Shown piece after piece: positions 11,290 through 21,954 of a stretch of 64,000 bases of DNA. Position numbers and translations under genes: made by a program. The first letter of the stretch is position 1; each line of letters starts with the position of its first letter. Location of the stretch: contig JAOWCC010000577.1 of NCBI GenBank assembly GCA_030867875.1, forward strand, positions 84,363,740 through 84,427,739. The letters run 5' to 3'. The stretch comes from Actinernus sp. WN-2022. Taxonomy: Eukaryota; Cnidaria; Anthozoa; Actiniaria; Actinernidae. The notes under the pieces are model-generated. The model was not told the DNA's origin. It saw only the letters and a program-made list of their open reading frames with translations, and searched no databases.

Positions 11290-11824
11290 TTTTAGAAAGA
11301 AAATGCTTAGGCATTTCTACTAAGAAATGTATGTATGTGCATCAGTAATTAAACTTGAAGACCTATGTTGTTCTCTTGTTATTGTAAATGTGGAACAAAA
11401 ATGTTTCAGTTTCTGCGCTAGGCTTGTATTACAGAAAATATAAAAACCTCGCCAAGACTCAATAGCTCCCTCACGCTAATTTGTTTCGTGTTTTCATTTA
11501 TGATAGTGTTGTTATCGTGCCTCATCCCATCCTCTAACAACCCTGCGGAGGCCGACTAGCACTTGTGCCAGTGCCATTTCACCTCCTTTGACAGTTTCTC
11601 CGAGAATGGTGGAATTTCATATTCAGCATGGAACTCAGCAGGCTCATAATTGGTCATTATCAATTCAGGGGATGTATGAGGAAAGCTCTGAGGCTGTATT
11701 TATAATTTTGTATTGATAAAATTGTTTCTAGATATTGAGAAACGAGCCTTTCGTAAGTGAAAGCTTAAGAATGTTTGCAGCCGTCAGTTCGATGTTTGAA
11801 AGTTCACTCAATCGTATTATTTGT
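11290..11824. repeat. Block S, copy 1
   Basis: AAAATGCTTAGGCATTTCTA through to the SINE head is repeated at about 13515-14039 with small changes. An ORF in the second copy (13709-13924) is disrupted in this one, so the block is best treated as non-coding duplicated DNA. Confidence 0.75.
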
Positions 11825-12090
11825 TAGCCCAGTTGGTAGAGCACGGTCTAGAGTGCGGGAGGTTGCGAGTTCGAAACCCAGGCGCGTCATTGGGCCCCTG
11901 CGTATAAGTCGTTGGTCTTATCTTCTTCCTCTTCTAATCTATACGAGGGAGACATGAAAGAACCCGTTGTGTTATTTGGAGAATGAGTAGGGGATTGTCT
12001 CCCGACACCAGAGCCTCGTCTTCTGAGGCTACTAATGATTATGAACTGCATAGCAGCACATTGCGCCACAATACCAGTCCGTATCACAAA
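11825..12090 (+). mobile_element. tRNA-derived SINE, copy 1
   Basis: A pol III A box TAGCCCAGTTGG (11825-11836) and B box GAGTTCGAAACCC (11867-11879) are spaced as in a tRNA. The head runs into a body with AAAGAACCCGTTGTGTTATT and GGGGATTGTCTCCCGACACC, typical of a SINE rather than a functional tRNA: the acceptor stem is not complementary. The B box is nearly consensus, so pol III transcription is possible. Confidence 0.6.
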
Positions 12091-12349
12091 AATAACCTTG
12101 TGAAGCGCATTTGAATATATATAGAATTTGCGCTATATATGAATACCTTTACATTTTTTATAAAACGAAAATATTAAAAACTTGCCCAATTTCATGCCGA
12201 AGCGAAACTCTTCCCAGTATTTGTACTTAAAGATCTAACATCTTCCTAAAACAACATCAATTCTCTAATTACGTATTCATATGTTTGTAGCACTATCTTG
12301 AGTATCGCTGAGGGAATCAGAAAACAAGTGCATCCAAATCAAGTAATAA

Positions 12350-12765
12350 TTTAATTAACATATACACCTAAGACATTACGTAATATTCTGAGAAAAGAAT
12401 GTTTTGACCTGTGACGGATTACTACGAATTCATGGACCTTTTTGTAGAAGTGAAAACATTTTCCTTATTACCATAGAGTTATGGTAACACAAGAGGAAAG
12501 TTTTGAAGCTCAAAGAAAAAGCGGCTTTGGTAACTCGATCACGAAGGACAAGTGTATCCACAGCTATGTAAGCCGGATTTTTAACATTTTTGAATGTTAA
12601 AATAGGTGTTGGTGACATCGCTGAAATTGCATCCATCTCCGTAAACACCAATTGAGCGAAAAATATGTGGTAATTGTGGATATGAATACGTAAATTCTCT
12701 TTACGCGCGCAATCAATGGCTTAGCGAATCAGAAAAGCAGGATAGGTCCTTATGTTGCCAACGTG
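12350..12765. repeat. Block Q, copy 2
   Basis: GACATTACGTAATATTCTGA, GTTTTGACCTG, ACGAATTCATGG and CCATAGAGTTATGGTAACAC are shared with 15050-15330. The repeated TTTTGAATGTTAAAATA near 12590 is also in the third copy. No coding capacity. Confidence 0.65.
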
Positions 12766-13510
12766 CCAATGAAAACACTTGTTATATCAGCCCTTATTAG
12801 TATATACATCTCAGCAACAGCCACGAAGCAACCCACTTCAAACAGATCACGATAAATATCAGAGCATTTTATATCGAAAGCAAACGCTAAAGGTGAGTAC
12901 TCTGTATGTTATTTTATAAATGAATTTTCAAAATACCTAAACTAGTTATCAGACAGGAAATGAGCGCCACTCTAATTCTGTAATTATACTAAATTTCTGT
13001 AGGACCAACTGGTCTGCCAGCGATGTTTTTTTAGAGTTTTGAGCGTTGTTTAGTCATTCAAGACGCTCAAATTAAGTACGATACGAGTATATCGGTGATC
13101 AGCTCGAAATATTGCCACCTTAACAACTGAGATATACCATTCAACTTAATCCTTAATGTAACTTTACTGTATTTTTTTAGATATACACTTTATTTGTCAT
13201 TTTCGCGCAATCTATTACTTTACCGAACAACGAAAAACATTTCAAGTAGACAATGATTGCGGTAGGATTATTAATATAGAAAATACGTACATGTTACATA
13301 AACATTTAAGTCAGTTTGTTTATAGACAACAGAGAACTAAAGAATCAGAAGATAGACTTGAAAGTATAAGTGAAACAATTGAAACAGGAACATGATCTCA
13401 GATCTCCTTGCGCTACTTTCTAATATCTATACTGAACAATCGTTTTCGTCAGTGGACCACAATACATTCACGAACACGTCGTTAATCTAATAATGTAGCA
13501 ACTAGTTCCT
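12766..13510. repeat. Block R, copy 1; possible untranslated exon with splice donor
   Basis: Duplicated at about 15612-16330. A conserved segment CATCTCAGCAACAGCCACGA to AAAGCAAACGCTAAAG is followed by a good donor GTGAGTAC at about 12893, and has TAGTATATAC (TATA-like) just upstream. About 290 bp later comes TATTTTTTTAG, acceptor-like. This could be the 5' untranslated exon and intron of a duplicated gene, perhaps of the SMP family, but no downstream coding exon is visible. In copy 2 the donor has changed to GTGCGTAC. Confidence 0.4.
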
Positions 13511-14039
13511 TTTAGGAAGAAAATGCTTAGCCATTTCTACTGAGAAATGTATGTATGTGCATCAGTAATTAAACTTGAAGACCTATGTTGTTCCGCTTGT
13601 TATTGTAAATGTGGAACAAAAATATTTCAGTTTCTGCACTAGGCTTGTATTACAGAAATTATAGAAACCTCGCCAAGAGTCAATAGCTCCCTCACGCTCA
13701 TTTGTTTCGTGTTTTCACTTATGATAGTGTTGTTATCGTGCCTCATCCTATCCTATAACGACTCTGCGGAAGAGACTAGCACTTGTGCAGTGCCATTTCA
13801 CCTCCTTCGAGACTTTCTCCGAGAATGGTGGAATTTAATATTCAGCATGGAAGTCAGCAGGCTCATAATTGCTCATTGTCAATTCAAGGGATGTATGAAG
13901 AAAGCTCTGAGGCTGTATCTATAATTGTTGATAGAATTGTTTCTAGATATTGAGAAACGAGCCTTTAGTAAGTGAAAGCTTAAGAATGTTTGCATCCGTC
14001 AGTTCGATGTTTGAAAGTTCACTCAATCATATTATTTGT
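13511..14039. repeat. Block S, copy 2
   Basis: Copy of 11290-11824. A 71-codon ORF (13709-13924, starting MFSLMIVLLSCLILSY) has a hydrophobic start that could mimic a signal peptide, but the frame is not kept in copy 1 (extra bases near GGCCGACTAGC), so I do not call a gene. Confidence 0.7.
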
Positions 14040-14104
14040 TAGCCCAGTTGGTAGAGCACGGTCTAGAGTGCGGGAGGTTGCGAGTTCGAAACCCGGGCGC
14101 GTCC
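14040..14104 (+). mobile_element. tRNA-derived SINE head, copy 2 (truncated)
   Basis: A box TAGCCCAGTTGG at 14040-14051 and B box GAGTTCGAAACCC at 14082-14094. The copy is cut right after GGGCGCGTC and joined to sequence homologous to 13440-13480 (CGTTTTCGTCAGTGGACCAC), so the body is missing. The breakpoint records a later rearrangement. Confidence 0.6.
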
Positions 14105-14339
14105 TCGTTTTCGTCAGTGGACCACAATACATTCACGAACACATCGTTAGTCTAAAAAGAAAGCCTCCGAACTTAGTAAAATGTTTTCATTACATTTCGT
14201 AATAGGATTCTTGCTTGACTGACAAAACGTCCAAAGCTTGCTTTCTGCAAACAATTAAAGTGCGTAGTTGCAACTTTCATTATGTAAAACGGTTTTGATG
14301 ACTATATAAACCTTCTAAAGTGAGATTTTAGGAAGGCCA

Positions 14340-15020
14340 ATATGAAGGCTTCCAGAAAATGTTATCTTTCTCAACGTTACGTTTCGTAGTGGGATTCCTG
14401 CTTGACTGACCAAACGAATAAATCTAGCCGTTTATAACGCAAACAACTAAAAGTTGCAACTATCCGTTATGTAAAGCGAACTGCACGTCGTATTCGATAA
14501 GTAAGAAGTAAGAAAGCATCCTTCACGTTCGTATGTATTGATTTTTTCCTAAGACTGGCCCGGCAGAATTATATTTCAGTTTAGGCTTCTAAGATGTTAA
14601 TTATTTCAAGATATCAATTCCGGAGTTTTAGAAGCAGACTTTCAACAAAGAGAAAGCATAATGTTAATTTAACAATGCTAAGCACATTGGAGAACATACA
14701 TCACCCATAGCGAGAACAAATATTTCCAACTGATTGCTTCAGATGTTTCCTTCTGAGGCAGATTTGAAAGTGTCACTTCGTTTAATTTGCTTAGTTTGAA
14801 ACGGTGGCGTTGAAGAACAAGATCATTTTGCCGTATGGAGATCCAATTTGAATACCAAAGCATGAAGAGCTGGGCTGACATTTTTTATATCAGACAACCA
14901 GTTGAAAGGCTAGGTTTTGCTAAAGCATCAAACTGAATCCCACCTAATCCCGCTAACGTCCCAATCAAACGGTTTCAACATCTGTTTAACATCAGTACAA
15001 CATTTGTTGAAACCGATCCT
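14340..15020. repeat. Block P, copy 2
   Basis: ACGTTTCGTAGTGGGATTCC, TAACGCAAACAACTAAAAGT and GATCATTTTGCCGTATGGAG match 9600-9960. Unlike copy 1 it lacks the right half of the foldback and breaks off after AACATTTGTTGAAACCG. Confidence 0.7.
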
Positions 15021-15039
15021 GAAAATTAGTTAACATATA

Positions 15040-15345
15040 CAGCTAATAGACATTATGTAATATTCTGAGAAAACAAATGTTTTGACCTGCGACGGGGGTT
15101 TCTACGAATTCATTGCCTTTTATGTAGAAGACAAAACAGTTTCCTTAATACCATAGAGTTATGGTAACACAGGAGGGAAATTTTGAAACTCAATCAAAAA
15201 GTAGCTTTGGGAACTCGATCCCGAAGGACAAGTGTTTACAAACCTAAGTAAGGGTTTAACATTTTTGAATGTTAAAATAACAGTTTGTAACATCACTGAA
15301 ATTGTATAAAACACTGATAAAACACTTGTTATATGTAAGGGTTAG
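15040..15345. repeat. Block Q, copy 3
   Basis: GACATTATGTAATATTCTGA, GTTTTGACCTGCGACGG and CCATAGAGTTATGGTAACAC match copy 2. The block is followed by a ~270-bp stretch (15346-15610) without a recognised feature. Confidence 0.65.
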
Positions 15346-15611
15346 AGACTGCTTGTGACTGCTTTATCGACAAATACAGGCACGCGCTGACTGTACGATG
15401 AACGAAAAATAATTAATACTGCATGAGGCCGAAGGTCTGGTTTTCCAAGCCGTCCAAACACGTAACTAAGCGAAGGACTAGGTCTCCCTTTCCCTAGGTA
15501 AGAGAGGGTCTGGGTCGAGTGTTGTGGTCACGAATAATGCACGCTCATTAGCCAATTACATGCTTGGATTTTGTATAATGCTCGAAATTTGAACATTAAC
15601 ATAAAATAAAA

Positions 15612-16345
15612 CACTGATAAAACACTTGTTATATCAGCTCTTATGATTTTATACATCTCAGCAACAGCCACGAAGAACTCACTTCAAAGAGATCACGATA
15701 AATATCAGGGATTTTAATATCGAAAGCAAACGCTAAATGTGCGTACTCTCAATGTTATTTGATAAATGAATTTTCAAAATACCTAAAATAGTTATCAGAC
15801 AGGCAATGAGCACCAGTCAAATTCTGTAATGATACTAAATTTCTGTAGGACCAACTGATCTGCTAGCGATGTTTTTAGAGCTTTGAACATTGTTTAATCA
15901 TTCAAGACGCTCACATTAAGTATACTGCGAGTATACCGGTGATCAGCTCGGAATAATGCCACCTTAAGAACTGAGATATACCATTCAACTTAACTGATCC
16001 TTAAAATAATGATACTGTATTTTTTAGATATACACTTTATTTGTCATTTCCGCGCAATCTATTACCTGACTTTACCGAACACCGAAAAACATTTCAAGTA
16101 GACAATGATTGCGGTTTGATTATTATAATAGAAATACTTACATGTTACATAAACATTTACGGTCGGCTTGTTTATAGACAGAACAAAGAACTAAAGAATC
16201 AGAAGATAGACTTGAAAGTGAAACAATTGAAACTCAGATCTCCTTGTGAGACTCTCCAAATAGCTATACTGAACAATCGTTTTCGTCAAGGGGCCGCAAT
16301 ACATTCACCTGCACATCTTCAGGCTAATAAGAAAGCTTCCAATTA
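15612..16345. repeat. Block R, copy 2
   Basis: Copy of 12766-13510, sharing CTCAGCAACAGCCACGAAG, GATCACGATAAATATCAG and CATTTCAAGTAGACAATGAT. A 101-codon ORF (16041-16346) crosses it, but the corresponding frame in copy 1 is interrupted and its composition is not protein-like. Confidence 0.65.
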
Positions 16346-16559
16346 ACTTCGTAAAATGTTTTCATTACGTTTCGTAATAGGATTCTTGCTTGACTGACAA
16401 AACGACCAAAACTTGCTTCCCGCAAACAATTAAAGTGCATAGTTGCAACTTTCATTATGTAAACAGTTTTAATGACTATAAATTTTCTAAATATGTTCTT
16501 CTTTAGAAGTGAGATTTTGGGAAGGCCAATATGAACTGAGGCTACCAGAAAATGTTTTC

Positions 16560-17034
16560 ATTCTCAACATGCATAGTGGGATTCCTGCTTGACTGACCAA
16601 ACGATTAAAGCTCGCGCGCGCTTTAAACGCAAACAACTATAAAGTTGCAACTATCATTATGTAAAGCGAACTGCACGTCGTATTGGATAAGTAAGAAAGC
16701 ATCCTTCACGTTCGAATCCATTGTTTTTTGTCTAAGACTGGCTTAAGATGTTAATTATTTCAAAATATTATTCCCTGAGTTTTAGAAAGCAGCTGGCCTT
16801 CAACAAAGAGAAAGCATAATATTTATTTAACAATGCTGAGCAGATATGAGGATTTACATCATCGATAACGAAAAAAAAATTTCAATTAAGACAATTTCTT
16901 CACATGTTTCGTTCTGAGGTAGATTTGAAAGTGTCACTTCGATTTGAAACGGATGTCGATAAAGAACAAGATCATTTCGCCGTATGAAGGTCCAATCTGA
17001 ATACCAAAGCATGAAGAGATCAGTTGCGCTCTGA
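16560..17034. repeat. Block P, copy 3
   Basis: GTGGGATTCCTGCTTGACTG, CTATAAAGTTGCAACTATCA and CAACAAAGAGAAAGCATAAT match copies 1 and 2. It ends after GAATACCAAAGCATGAAGAG. 17035-17354 is AT-rich with no gene. Confidence 0.7.
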
Positions 17035-17354
17035 AATAATTCTTTTTAGCTACTTCGTGTTTCAACGATCTTGTTCATACTCTCGTTAACATTATCACTA
17101 ACCATAGGACATTTTTTTCTGGAAATAATTATTTTTACGACTAAAAAGTCTACGAATTCTTTTTATCACACAGTTAGCTTGCAAGAAATTTATTTTCATG
17201 GGTATTCATGATCTCTGAGACACGGATATAAAATATCAAGTATACTTTAGCGACAGACAGGTAAATAAATATGAAATAACTGCCCATAACATGTTTTTAT
17301 GTTGAGTACTGGATAGAGTGCCGCGTCATGGTAGCAATGTTTGTATTGTACCTG

Positions 17355-17754
17355 GTACTAACAACACTAATGGTGAGATATACAGTGTATACAGTTAGAT
17401 AAACTGCATATGGAATTGGATATTTCATACATATGTACTAACAACACTAATGGTGAGATATACAGTGGATACAGTTAGATAAACTGCATATGGAATTGGA
17501 TATTTCATACATATGTACTAACAACACTAATGGTGAGATATACAGTGGATACAGTTAAATTAACTGGATATTGAATTGGATATTTCATTCATATGTACTA
17601 ACAACACTAATGGTGAGATATACTGTGGATACAGTTAGATAAACTGCATATGGAATTGGATATTTCATTCATATGTACTAACAACACTAATGGTGAGATA
17701 TACAGTGTATACAGTTAGATAAACTGCATATGGAATTGGATATTTCATTGATAT
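17355..17754. repeat. Five tandem 80-bp repeats
   Basis: GTACTAACAACACTAATGGT starts at 17355, 17435, 17515, 17595 and 17675, an exact 80-bp period. Units differ at only a few bases (AGTGTATAC or AGTGGATAC; TTCATACATATG or TTCATTCATATG). The high identity suggests recent expansion or homogenisation. Confidence 0.95.
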
Positions 17755-18880
17755 GTGCATATTGGGAACCGTATATTTTTGTTATCAGTTGGGTGGTGCT
17801 AGTGGGACAAATGACATGACATGATACCCCATGTTCCCCTCCATGTAGTTTTTTGTGTGCCCCCTCCCCCATATATATCGAAAACCAGAAAATCCTACCA
17901 CATTTCCTGCCCATCATTTCAATGTCTTTTTTTTCAATAGCAGAGCCAGACTGACTGACAATTTATACGAGGCCATTACTAGGGATATCAGGGGGGTATT
18001 TTCGAAAACTTTCAACATTTTAGAAAAGGCATTTGCCTCGTCTGCCTGCTTGCTCGCTATGCTACTGGAAAGTAGAAGGAGTCGGACTGGAGATGTCTTG
18101 CCGACTGTTCTGACATAACGTGATGTTTTAACATTGTCATTTCACATCAGGGAAGGGGGGTGTAGCTAAATGCTTTGTATTGTAAGCCCAAGTGCGGTGC
18201 ATGATGGGAGTATGGCGGAAGGAACACTACTGAGTGAGGGGGATCCACCGGAAAGTTTTGAAAATCTAGGTCATGTACGGTATTTCCTGCATTTTGAGGC
18301 GAAAATTAAAGGAACTAGACTAGACTTGAGACTTTGTAATGATGGCATTTGCACGATTGTGTTTTGTTTCGGTCTGTTGTGCACGATATTTTCTCTCTCT
18401 TTTAAACTCTGCAATATTTTTTGGGGGTATTTGCGTGCCCCCCTCTACCTCATGGTCTGTAAAAGGGTCGTAGCCAGGAAATCCGGGGGGAGGGGGGGGG
18501 GGGGGGGGGGGGAGTCCGACGTGGGAAGGATGGGGTTCCGAACCTGGCGATCCATCATGCTACATAGCTTTTTACCCTTTGGAAATCACGATGGTGGGGA
18601 TTCCGGAACCCCTGGAACACCCCTGGTTACGCCCCTGCGTAACTTGTATAACCAGATAACCTGATTAGCTATATGCCTCGTTAGTTACCCGCATTACTGC
18701 CACTCAAACGGAAGACGGTCGGTGAAAAAACAAACTAAATACGTTAACCCACAAAGAACACCGACTTAAGGTGATGCCGACGTATTTCAAAGAATTTAGA
18801 GCCGTTTCCAATCCATTCCATACACATGTAGATGCCATCAATTCGGTTAATTAGAGATTCCGAACATTTCGGAATATTTC
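17755..18880. other. Non-coding stretch with a long G homopolymer
   Basis: Contains a G-run of roughly 27 bases with one A near its start (about 18485-18512) inside sequence that reads GTAGCCAGGAAATCC on one side and CACCCCTGGTTACGCCCCTG on the other. Overlapping ORFs (17855-18118, 18170-18664) lack any recognisable motif and the second runs through the homopolymer, so they are not called as genes. Confidence 0.5.
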
Positions 18881-19500
18881 CGATAAAAGGTTAGGTTAAC
18901 GTTGTTTTGACCACACGTAACGAGTTGTTTCTAGGAATTTATGGTGAATTAGACAACAGTTTATAGCATTGTAACACTCGGCACGCAAGACCTATTTGAA
19001 AGTTTTTAACTGCTTCATAAGGTTATGAATGAGAATGATGTGTGTAGCAAGGAGCGAGTATTCCGGGAATTTGTGCAAGAACATATACTGAGTAGTACGC
19101 TTTGATCTGGGGTAATAGTAAGATAAACATTACATTCATGGCGACATTTGTGGCGTTTTTATTTGATATCAGACAACTACAATTGAATATATAGCAAACG
19201 TGCTGTGCTTTACATAATGCATATTCGCAGACTGGAACCACGCCACAACCAAAGAATTCTAAAGTGCGAGCCTCAGTTTGGATATCTCAGGAATTAATTA
19301 TAAATCGAGTTTCTGCGATGCTTATAGTTATAATTTACGATGTGAAACTTAATTGCTTTTCCTATATTCCTCTTTAAGGACCTGTTTACAAGAAGAATAG
19401 TTAATAGAGGGTATGGTTATGAACTCAGGGACCTTCTTTGTTATGGTGAGACTATATTTTGCTCTATTTCATTGCATTAAATTACCTTTAATACGATTGA
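18881..19500. other. Region upstream of the SMP gene; probable 5' UTR intron
   Basis: GTTTTGACCACACGTAACGA then TCTAGGAATTTATGG is a diverged block Q, in the same relative place as the block Q upstream of the broken paralogue. 19450-19507 is pyrimidine-rich and ends in an AG, the likely 3' end of an intron. I could not identify the donor or the first exon. Confidence 0.4.
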
Positions 19501-19507
19501 ATTACAG
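19501..19507 (+). promoter_or_regulatory. Splice acceptor before the SMP coding exon
   Basis: TTGAATTACAG preceded by T-rich CTCTATTTCATTGC, then CTTTAATACGATTG. The pseudogene has the same arrangement (TTTATAATTACAG) at the same distance from its ATG, so the intron predates the duplication. This also argues that translation starts at 19524, not at the in-frame ATG at 19413 inside the intron. Confidence 0.6.
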
Positions 19508-19523
19508 CCAAAACTCAACAGCA

Positions 19524-19697
19524 ATGGACGGCAAAGGTTCGCAAACTACTGATTCAAGTCAGGGAAAGACCCAGATGACTTCTGATGCTGCAAGTCGTAT
19601 CCAAAGCTCTTACGCCAAAGGTCATGACGGCAAGGTTGACAAGGGCAGCTTCCCGGCAAGAGCTCAAGGAGCCGCAGCCAAGAATGCGAAAAAGTGA
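19524..19697 (+). CDS. Small seed-maturation-protein (SMP)-like LEA protein
   Basis: A 57-residue hydrophilic protein (stop TGA at 19695-19697). Residues 18-30 read MTSDAASRIQSSY and 36-53 read GKVDKGSFPARAQGAAAK. This pattern, Met-Thr-x-x-Ala-Ala-x-Arg-Ile-Gln-Ser ... Gly-x-Val-x-Lys-Gly-Ser-Phe-x-Ala-Arg-Ala-Gln-x-Ala-Ala, is that of the SMP class of late-embryogenesis-abundant proteins (Pfam SMP family). Known SMP proteins are disordered, stress- and desiccation-linked, and usually carry two or three such units over 150-250 residues; here there is one. No signal peptide or membrane segment is visible. The start at 19524 is chosen because a splice acceptor ends at 19507 and the paralogue's homology begins at the same ATG. 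Function in dehydration, osmotic or heat protection is inference from the family only. Family recognition is by eye; a profile search would be decisive. Confidence 0.6.
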   Translation: MDGKGSQTTDSSQGKTQMTSDAASRIQSSYAKGHDGKVDKGSFPARAQGAAAKNAKK

Positions 19698-19850
19698 GAT
19701 GTGCGGATGAGGTTTCAAGCAATTCAAGTTACTCGTCCTACAGACTAGTTATAATCAACATGGGAACTCTTGTAGTTAGTTCACGTAACGCCCTGTAAAC
19801 TGCTGTAACTGTTAAACACACTGACACCTTTTTGACGCCCGTTTCAGCTG

Positions 19851-20465
19851 TAATAGACCAGTTAGCGGTTAATTCCGACATTTTGAAAGGGGTGCAGGCA
19901 TTACGCGAAATACAGTTTTGTATGGAAATTCGACGCCGAATAATTTCCGTAAAATCGAATTTCTGAAATATTTACTGTCTCCAAATTTAAGATACACGTA
20001 AAAGATGAACTGATCACAATGTGAGGTATGTAGCTGTCCTGGGAAGCGTGCAATCGTGTCTTCAGTTTTCCATTTGTCTGTAACGAGTCAAAGTCCGCGG
20101 GAAAATTTACAGACAAATATATGGAAAACTGAAAACCGATTGGACGCTTCCCAGCACAGCTACATCCTTCAAATATAGAGCAGATTTCGTATGAGTGGGA
20201 CAGACTACAGCAACGACTACAGCACGGTTACCGTACGGCATGCCGTAACGTTGAAATGGTTTCCCATTGTTTTTGCTCTGCTGATCCAATCCAATCACAG
20301 AGTTACAGCACAACACAGCTACAGCACGGCTACGGACATGCCGTACAAGTTTGTCACACTCGATTTTACGGAAATTATTAGGCATCGGATTCCCATGCAC
20401 TGTATTTCGCCATATGTTTGCACCCCTCTCAAAATGTCGCAATTAACCGCAAACTGGTCCATATT
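19851..20465. mobile_element. 615-bp foldback element
   Basis: The two halves are near reverse complements: left TAATAGACCAGTTAGCGGTT, then GACATTTTGAAAGGGGTGCA; right, read in reverse, TAATATGGACCAGTTTGCGG, then GACATTTTGAGAGGGGTGCA. The inner part also pairs (ACAGACAAATATATGGAAAA against its complement near 20085). ORFs at 20107-20442 (-) and 20191-20559 (+) are by-products of the palindrome. No transposase. Confidence 0.8.
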
Positions 20466-20750
20466 AGGGACCTTTAGCAACCATGACGGAAACGTCTTGG
20501 ACGAAGAACAACTGCACCCAGTCGCCTACATTTTGACGGCTCTTCACCAGAACGTTTAAAACAGAACGCAAACGTAAGAAAGTAAAATACTCTCGTTTCT
20601 TTGTTTAGACTGAACGAAACTCTAATGTGATCATATTCTTTTTGAAAATCTGGTTGTGAAAGCAATTAAAGGAGAATAAACTCCGGACTAAAACACCTGT
20701 TCTATGTCACGTCGTCAGTGCCGTCGCCGTTCTGGTTGCCAAATTCCCCT
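20466..20750. mobile_element. MITE, AGGGACCTTTAGCAAC family, copy A
   Basis: Left end AGGGACCTTTAGCAACC, right end GGTTGCCAAATTCCCCT, flanked by TA/TTA. It shares ends with 48020-48397 and with the partial copy around 48562-49597; internal CGCCTACATTTTGACG has its counterpart in those copies in the opposite orientation. About 285 bp, non-coding. Confidence 0.65.
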
Positions 20751-20883
20751 AATTTTCTAGTAGCTTATTCATTTCAGTAGCTTATGCTATGTAAGACAAA
20801 CGTCGTTTTTTTCTCAACACAAATTTGTTCTGAGTTGTTGCGGAATAAAAGCTTTGCACTCGACAATTGGTTTATAAAGTATT

Positions 20884-21145
20884 AGCCTGTCTTCCCTCGG
20901 GAGCCACAACCCAAAGCACTTTCCGAGAAAGATGTCTGCGATTTGAGGTCCAAAATTCCATACTGATGACGTTATGCGGCCAAGATCTTGGCGCGCTATT
21001 TGATTGGCTAGTATGTGTAATTACCATGGTAATCAAATAGCGCGACATGATCCTGACTGCGTGACGTCATCAGCATTGAATTTTGTGGCTCAAAGTCTTT
21101 CTAAGAAGGCGCATTTTGAGTTGTGTCTCCCGAAGGAAGACGGCT
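20884..21145. mobile_element. Palindromic MITE with perfect central palindrome
   Basis: AGCCTGTCTTCCCTCGGGAG at the left is answered by CTCCCGAAGGAAGACGGCT at the right; the arms carry TGATGACGTTATGCG and CGTGACGTCATCA, and CGCTATTTGATTGG and AATCAAATAGCGCG. The centre ATTACCATGGTAAT (21020-21033) is a perfect palindrome. Non-coding. Confidence 0.8.
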
Positions 21146-21954
21146 GTATTCGAAAGTTGATACAGTACCTGACGAAAAAATACCACCCTCTCCTCCCATT
21201 AATCCGAAAAACACCCAAAACTCCTTCCTCTCCTTCCCTCGGTCAACATTTAACCAAATCATGCACTTAACTGAATTCATCAAATCAACAATTTATTATA
21301 TATTCGAGTCCAAGTCTTGTATCTGATTGGCTGAATAAATTAGTATCGCTAAAATTATGACGTCACATCTTTAGCGAATTTTTTTTTACATCTAATTTTC
21401 TCGCATTCTGATTGGCTCTCCCCTATATGCAATTTAAATACGGGCAATGAAAATGACTGTCATTCGCAAGCCGTGGTAGCTTTGCAAAGTGCTTTCACGG
21501 CGAGATTTGTGAATTCATATGGCTGTTAACCTGTCTTCCAAAAAGAAGAAAATGAGGATTTCGCAAGGATTTCACCAGTAGGAGAAGTTAATCGGTTAGT
21601 CAAACTTCTTTGTAGTGTGCCATTTGGCAAAATGTGAGTTTTCTCTTGAGTGGAGAAAGTTTCGGCGAATTTGTGGTTCAGACTTTGTGACTAGTTCTCT
21701 CAGAGCACAGAAGTCTTGAATTATAACGATACTTTTATGATCCAGAAAAAAACACAAGAAAGGATTTCACAAGCATTCCATCAATGACAGAAGTTAATCG
21801 GTGAACCAAATGCCATCTGTCAAAGAAAGCTTTCTCTCGGCACCAGCAATTAGAAATAGAAGTGTTTACGTTTTGACTTTCAATGGACTTTTTCAACTCG
21901 AAAGCAGTTTATTTCGCACTCATTTTATACTAAGTGCTTCGTCGTTGTACAAAC
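21146..21954. other. No gene seen; interspersed repeat-like sequence
   Basis: Contains GATTGGCTGAATAAATTAG and TCTGATTGGCTCTCCC motifs near 21325 and 21405, of the CCAAT-box-like type common in repeats. Three short ORFs overlap on both strands at 21004-21326 with no protein signature. Confidence 0.4.

Noticed and set aside
11825..11890. Functional tRNA gene
   Set aside because: Internal promoter boxes are good but the acceptor stem does not pair and a SINE body follows; the same head is duplicated in truncated form.
13709..13924. 71-codon ORF with a signal-peptide-like start
   Set aside because: Frame is lost in the duplicate block at 11.5 kb; no other support.
16041..16346. 101-codon ORF as a gene
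   Set aside because: The homologous segment in block R copy 1 is interrupted and the composition is not protein-like.
18170..18664. 164-codon ORF as a glycine-rich protein
   Set aside because: The Gly run is a G homopolymer of uncertain length; the rest has no motif.
20191..20559. 122-codon ORF as a secreted protein
   Set aside because: It lies wholly in a palindromic element and continues into a MITE; the opposite strand has an equally long ORF.
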